DNA from: Streptomyces sp. Go-475
Lineage (GTDB): Bacteria > Actinomycetota > Actinomycetes > Streptomycetales > Streptomycetaceae
DNA length: 64,000 nt
Direction: 5' to 3'
Assembly (NCBI RefSeq): GCF_003330845.1
Contig: NZ_CP026121.1
Span: 7,235,501-7,299,500 of the forward strand
This document shows positions 57,028-64,000 of this stretch, one piece after another. Under the pieces are notes generated by a model. That model made no database searches and was not told the DNA's origin. It worked only from the letters and a program-made list of their open reading frames with translations. Position 1 is the stretch's first letter. Each line of letters starts with the position of its first letter. Made by a program: the position numbers and the translations under genes.

Positions 57028-59073
57028 TCAGGTGCGGCTGCGCACCAGCAGCAGCGCCACGTCGTCGTCGGGCTCCGGGCTCAGCGCGCCGAGGAGACTG
57101 TCGCTGGTCCGCTGCAGACTGGGACCGGCCGTCGTCAGCAGACGGGTCAGCGTGCTCAGCCCGGTGTCGATCGGCTCGCCGCGGTTCTCGACCAGTCCGT
57201 CGGTGTACAGGGCGAGCAGCGAGCCCGGCGCGAACTCCACTTCCACGGTGCCGAATTCGACACCCCCGACACCCAGCGGCACACCGCCCGGCACCTCGAC
57301 GAGCCGCGCGCCGCCGTCCGCCCCGGCGAGCACCGGCGGCAGATGGCCCGCGCTGGACAGGGCACAGCTGCCGCGCTCCAGGTCGCACACGGCGTACACG
57401 CAGGTGGCGATGGCGTCGCCGAGCGAGCCGGCGATGTCGTCGAGGTGCCGCAGCAGTTCGGCGGGCGGCAGGTCCAGCCGGGCCAGCGCCCGCGTCGCCG
57501 TGCTCAGCTGCCCCATGATCGCGGCGGCCTGGACGCCCTTGCCCATCACGTCCCCGACGACGAGTCCGGTGCGCCCCGGCCCCAGCGGCAGCACGTCGTA
57601 CCAGTCGCCGCCGACCTCGCTGAGGGCCGGGCGGTAGCGGGCGGCGATGTCGAGCCCCTCCCGCTGGGCGGGCGTGCTGGGGAGCAGGCTGCGCTGGAGG
57701 GTCAGGGCGGTGCCGCGCTCCCGGCCGTAGAGGCGGGCGTTGTCTATGCAGATCGCGGCGCGGGCGGCGAGTTCCGAGGCGAGCAGCTGGTCCCGGTCGT
57801 CGAAGGGGCGCTCGTTGACCGTGCGGTACAGCGAGAGCGTGCCGAGCACCTTGCCCCGGGCCATCAGCGGCAGCGCCAGGTAGGAGTGGGCCCCGGCCTC
57901 GTGCAGGGCCTGGGCGGCCCGCGCGTCCCGGGCGAGGCGCCGAAGCATCTTCGGTTCCACGCGCTCGACGAGGACCGGGCGGGCCCTGCGGACGCACTGC
58001 GTGATGACCCGCGACGATCCGTACGTGGCCAGCTCGCCGACCGGGTCGGCGGCGTGGATGGCGTCGGTGGGATAGCCGGCCGCGACGGCCAGCGCCCGGA
58101 ACTCGGCGGGCGCACCGCCCGAGACGGGCGCGATGGTGCCGTGGGCCACGACCGACTCCAGGACGTCCACCGCCGCCAGGTCGGCCAGCTGCGGCACGAC
58201 CACCTCGGCCAGCTCCCGGGCGGTCTGCCGCAGGTCGAGCGTGGTGCCGATCCGCACCCCGGCGTCGGCGATCACCGACAGGTGCTGGCGGGCCTGCGCG
58301 ACCTCGGTCGAGGCCTGCTGCCGCTCGGTGACGTCCAGCACGGCCATCGCCAGGCCCAGCACCCGCCCGTCGCTGTCCTCGATGCGGTGGTACGACTCGG
58401 AGTAGGCGCGGTCCTGGGCGTCCGCCGCCGTACGGCCGATCGTCTGCTGGTCGAGCAGGGGCCTGCCGGTCTCCAGGACGTGCCGCATCCGGGCCTCGAT
58501 GGCCGCCACGTCCAGGCCCGGCAGCACCTCGCCGACCCGGCGGCCCAGCAGGGCCTCCTCGGGGACGCCGTTCATGCGCTCCAGCGCGGGGTTCACCCCG
58601 ACCCAGCGCAGGTCGTTGTCGAAGACGGCGATGCCGAGCGGCGTCTGGTTGACCAGGCTGTGCGAGAGGGCGAGGTCCCGCTCCACCTTCCGTACGGTCG
58701 AGGCGTCCGTGGCGAGCCCGAGCAGATGGGGCTGTCCCTCGTTGTCGAGGAGGCGCATCGTGCGGAACTCCACGGCGCGTTCCGTGCCGTCGCGGTGCCG
58801 CAGCGGGAAGACACCGGCCCACCGGGCCCCGGAGCTGACCTGGGCGAACAGCTCCCTGCCGCGAGGGCGGTTCTCGGGCGCGACCAGGAGCGTGTCGGCG
58901 CGCTGCCGCAGGGCCTCCTCGGCGGTGTAGCCGAGCAGCTGCTCGATCTCGGGGCTCCACAGGGCGATGTGCCCGGTCCCGTCCAGGACCACGGCGGCGA
59001 CCTTCAGCAGGTCCAGCAGCCCGCCGGGTGCGGCCGTGACGGCGTCGCGATCCGAGGTCGCATACCCGTTCAT
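57028..59073 (-). CDS. PAS-PAS-GAF-SpoIIE protein phosphatase (RsbU-like)
   Basis: This is a 681-residue soluble signalling protein. Two PAS domains (about residues 20-130 and 135-250, the second with LGLAMAVLDVTERQQ) are followed by a GAF domain (about 270-450) and a C-terminal PP2C/SpoIIE phosphatase (about 470-680) with GGDWYDVLPL, VVGDVMGKG and LYTDGLVENR, which supply metal-binding Asp residues. Such proteins dephosphorylate anti-anti-sigma factors and so set the activity of alternative sigma factors in response to a small-molecule or redox signal. No partner gene is adjacent. It is divergent from the alpha/beta hydrolase gene across a region with a perfect palindrome. Confidence 0.92.
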   Translation of the reverse strand: MNGYATSDRDAVTAAPGGLLDLLKVAAVVLDGTGHIALWSPEIEQLLGYTAEEALRQRADTLLVAPENRPRGRELFAQVSSGARWAGVFPLRHRDGTERAVEFRTMRLLDNEGQPHLLGLATDASTVRKVERDLALSHSLVNQTPLGIAVFDNDLRWVGVNPALERMNGVPEEALLGRRVGEVLPGLDVAAIEARMRHVLETGRPLLDQQTIGRTAADAQDRAYSESYHRIEDSDGRVLGLAMAVLDVTERQQASTEVAQARQHLSVIADAGVRIGTTLDLRQTARELAEVVVPQLADLAAVDVLESVVAHGTIAPVSGGAPAEFRALAVAAGYPTDAIHAADPVGELATYGSSRVITQCVRRARPVLVERVEPKMLRRLARDARAAQALHEAGAHSYLALPLMARGKVLGTLSLYRTVNERPFDDRDQLLASELAARAAICIDNARLYGRERGTALTLQRSLLPSTPAQREGLDIAARYRPALSEVGGDWYDVLPLGPGRTGLVVGDVMGKGVQAAAIMGQLSTATRALARLDLPPAELLRHLDDIAGSLGDAIATCVYAVCDLERGSCALSSAGHLPPVLAGADGGARLVEVPGGVPLGVGGVEFGTVEVEFAPGSLLALYTDGLVENRGEPIDTGLSTLTRLLTTAGPSLQRTSDSLLGALSPEPDDDVALLLVRSRT

Positions 59074-59158
59074 GCGAGCCGCTCCCCTTCCGGCGCGGCA
59101 ATAGGTACCGCCAAGATCCGTTGCTCGGGCTGTCCGATGAGGTCACATTACGGTCGGA

Positions 59159-59177
59159 GGCGCGACACTGTCGCGCC
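59159..59177. promoter_or_regulatory. Perfect 19-bp palindrome in a divergent promoter region
   Basis: GGCGCGACA and TGTCGCGCC flank a single C. It lies 86 bases upstream of the phosphatase start and 73 bases upstream of the hydrolase TTG, placed to control either or both. Confidence 0.55.
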
Positions 59178-59192
59178 GAAATGACAAAAAAT

Positions 59193-59238
59193 CGAGGGTC
59201 CGTACACAGAGGGACCGAGGGCCCGCACACAGAGAGAG
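59193..59238 (+). repeat. Imperfect 23-bp tandem duplication in the hydrolase leader
   Basis: 59193-59215 and 59216-59238 are two consecutive 23-base units (CGAGGGYCCGYACACAGAG-type) that agree at 19 of 23 positions. They end at the ribosome site (GAGAGGGAG) of the hydrolase, so the duplication lengthened the leader. Confidence 0.6.
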
Positions 59239-59249
59239 GGAGCGGCGTC

Positions 59250-60080
59250 TTGAGTGACTGGATCCTGCGGGAGAGCCTGGCCACCGCATCGGGGACCGTG
59301 CGCTGGGACCGGCTGGGGGACCCGGACGGCGAGCCGGTCGTGCTGCTGCACGGCACGCCGTTCTCGTCGTACGTGTGGCACGAGATCGCCCCCGCCCTGG
59401 CCGCCTCGGGACACCGCGTGCACGTGTGGGACATGCCGGGCTACGGCACCTCCGGGATGTACCCGGACCAGGACGTCTCGCTGGGCGCCCAGGGCCGCGT
59501 CTTCACCGAGCTGCTCCAGCACTGGGGGCTGCGGGAGCCGTCCGTCGTCGCGCACGACTTCGGCGGCTGCGTGGCGCTGCGGGCCCACCTGCTGCACGGG
59601 GCGCGCTACCGGCGGCTCGCCCTGGTCGACCCGGTGGCCCTGGAGCCGTGGGGCTCCCCCTTCTTCCGGCTGGTCGGCGAGCACAGCCACGTCTTCGAGC
59701 AGCTGCCGGACGCGCTGCACCAGGCCCTGGTGCGCGAGTACGTCACGTCCGCGAGCCACACCGGGCTGCGCCCCGCCACGCTCGACGCGCTGGTCCGGCC
59801 GTGGACGGGGCAGCGGGGCCAGGCCGCCTTCTACCGCCAGATAGCACAGGCCGACCAGCGCTACACCGACGACATCCAGCCGCTGTACCCCACGATCGAC
59901 CTGCCGGTCACGGTCTGCTGGGCGACCGAGGACACCTGGATCCCCTTCGCCAAGGGGGAGGAGCTGGCGGGGCTGATCCCCGGTGCCCGGCTGGTGCCCG
60001 TGCCGGAGGCCGGACACCTCGTCCCGCTGGACGCGCCGGCCCGGCTGACGAGCGAGCTGCTCGCCTTCCTCAGGGACTGA
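59250..60080 (+). CDS. Alpha/beta hydrolase with Asp nucleophile, haloalkane dehalogenase / epoxide hydrolase-like
   Basis: This is a 276-residue cytoplasmic hydrolase from a TTG start at 59250 with GGGAG 7 bases upstream; the ATG at 59181 is less likely. The oxyanion region is LLHGTPFSSYVW. The nucleophile elbow reads VVAHDFGG, with Asp where serine hydrolases have Ser, as in haloalkane dehalogenases and epoxide hydrolases. The catalytic acid and His appear near ATEDTWIPF and EAGHLVPLD. Halide- or epoxide-active residues in the cap cannot be judged by eye. Confidence 0.85.
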   Translation: MSDWILRESLATASGTVRWDRLGDPDGEPVVLLHGTPFSSYVWHEIAPALAASGHRVHVWDMPGYGTSGMYPDQDVSLGAQGRVFTELLQHWGLREPSVVAHDFGGCVALRAHLLHGARYRRLALVDPVALEPWGSPFFRLVGEHSHVFEQLPDALHQALVREYVTSASHTGLRPATLDALVRPWTGQRGQAAFYRQIAQADQRYTDDIQPLYPTIDLPVTVCWATEDTWIPFAKGEELAGLIPGARLVPVPEAGHLVPLDAPARLTSELLAFLRD

Positions 60081-60200
60081 TCCTCCTGCGCCGGGGACTG
60101 AACCATCAGGACCGCACAAAGTCCGACGGGGTCATTGCTTCGGTTGTGTTCGAGTCCTAGGGTGTGCCTGCTCAGCAGTTGCTCCGTCACCGTCAGTTGA

Positions 60201-64000
<3,800 letters not shown>

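Overview
The window is about 72% GC. It has strong third-position GC bias, GTG and TTG starts, leaderless promoters, many Tat or Sec secreted hydrolases, actinobacterial families (ROK, PucR, SpoIIE-type phosphatases, F420/LLM oxidoreductases) and a repeat typical of Streptomyces. It reads as chromosome of a Streptomyces or a very close relative. I see no rRNA, tRNA, CRISPR array or intact mobile element.

Region 1 (1-11726) is an amine or amino-alcohol catabolic island, mostly on the minus strand. It holds a polyamine-type ABC importer (ATPase cut by the left edge, Tat lipoprotein binding protein), a HAD hydrolase, a hydroxylysine-kinase-like phosphotransferase, a class III enzyme of the phospho-lyase subtype, an FAD/Fe-S dehydrogenase, a DAO-type amine oxidase and a ROK regulator. 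Two operon heads carry the same roughly 55-bp promoter/operator, so they are probably co-regulated. I cannot name the substrate; the gene set does not match a pathway I know.

Region 2 (11727-22858) starts with a scar: a decayed IS630-family transposase abutting a frameshifted aldehyde dehydrogenase fragment. It continues as a plant cell wall locus of five consecutive secreted enzymes, each with a ricin-type (CBM13) module: a CE3-like esterase, a GH74 xyloglucanase, a GH27 alpha-galactosidase, a GH62 alpha-L-arabinofuranosidase and a GH127-like beta-L-arabinofuranosidase. Palindromic operator candidates lie in front of the esterase and the GH62 gene.

Region 3 (22886-39169) is mostly conserved chromosomal genes: a PcaD-PcaC fusion lacking the expected serine nucleophile, a metallo-hydrolase, exonuclease III, a GDSL hydrolase, a lone glutamate-type ABC ATPase, a secreted S15-family hydrolase, gamma-glutamyltransferase, a ClpC-like ATPase, a methionine aminopeptidase divergent from a small XRE regulator, and an actinobacterial protein of unknown function with a disordered middle.

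Region 4 (39340-48256) is a reductive pyrimidine or hydantoin catabolic operon: two beta-ureidopropionase-like amidohydrolases, a class III aminotransferase, a PucR regulator, dihydropyrimidinase, an LLM-class oxidoreductase and an NCS1 permease. No classical dihydropyrimidine dehydrogenase is present.

Region 5 (48284-64000) is mixed: a secreted DUF3558-like protein, a second gamma-glutamyltransferase-like protein, an inositol-monophosphatase-family enzyme, an FAD oxidoreductase overlapping a macrodomain gene, a class II glutamine amidotransferase, an ABC-F protein with a structured leader, a PAS/GAF/SpoIIE phosphatase, an Asp-nucleophile alpha/beta hydrolase, and a secreted GH2 beta-galactosidase with an inserted LamG domain, cut by the right edge.
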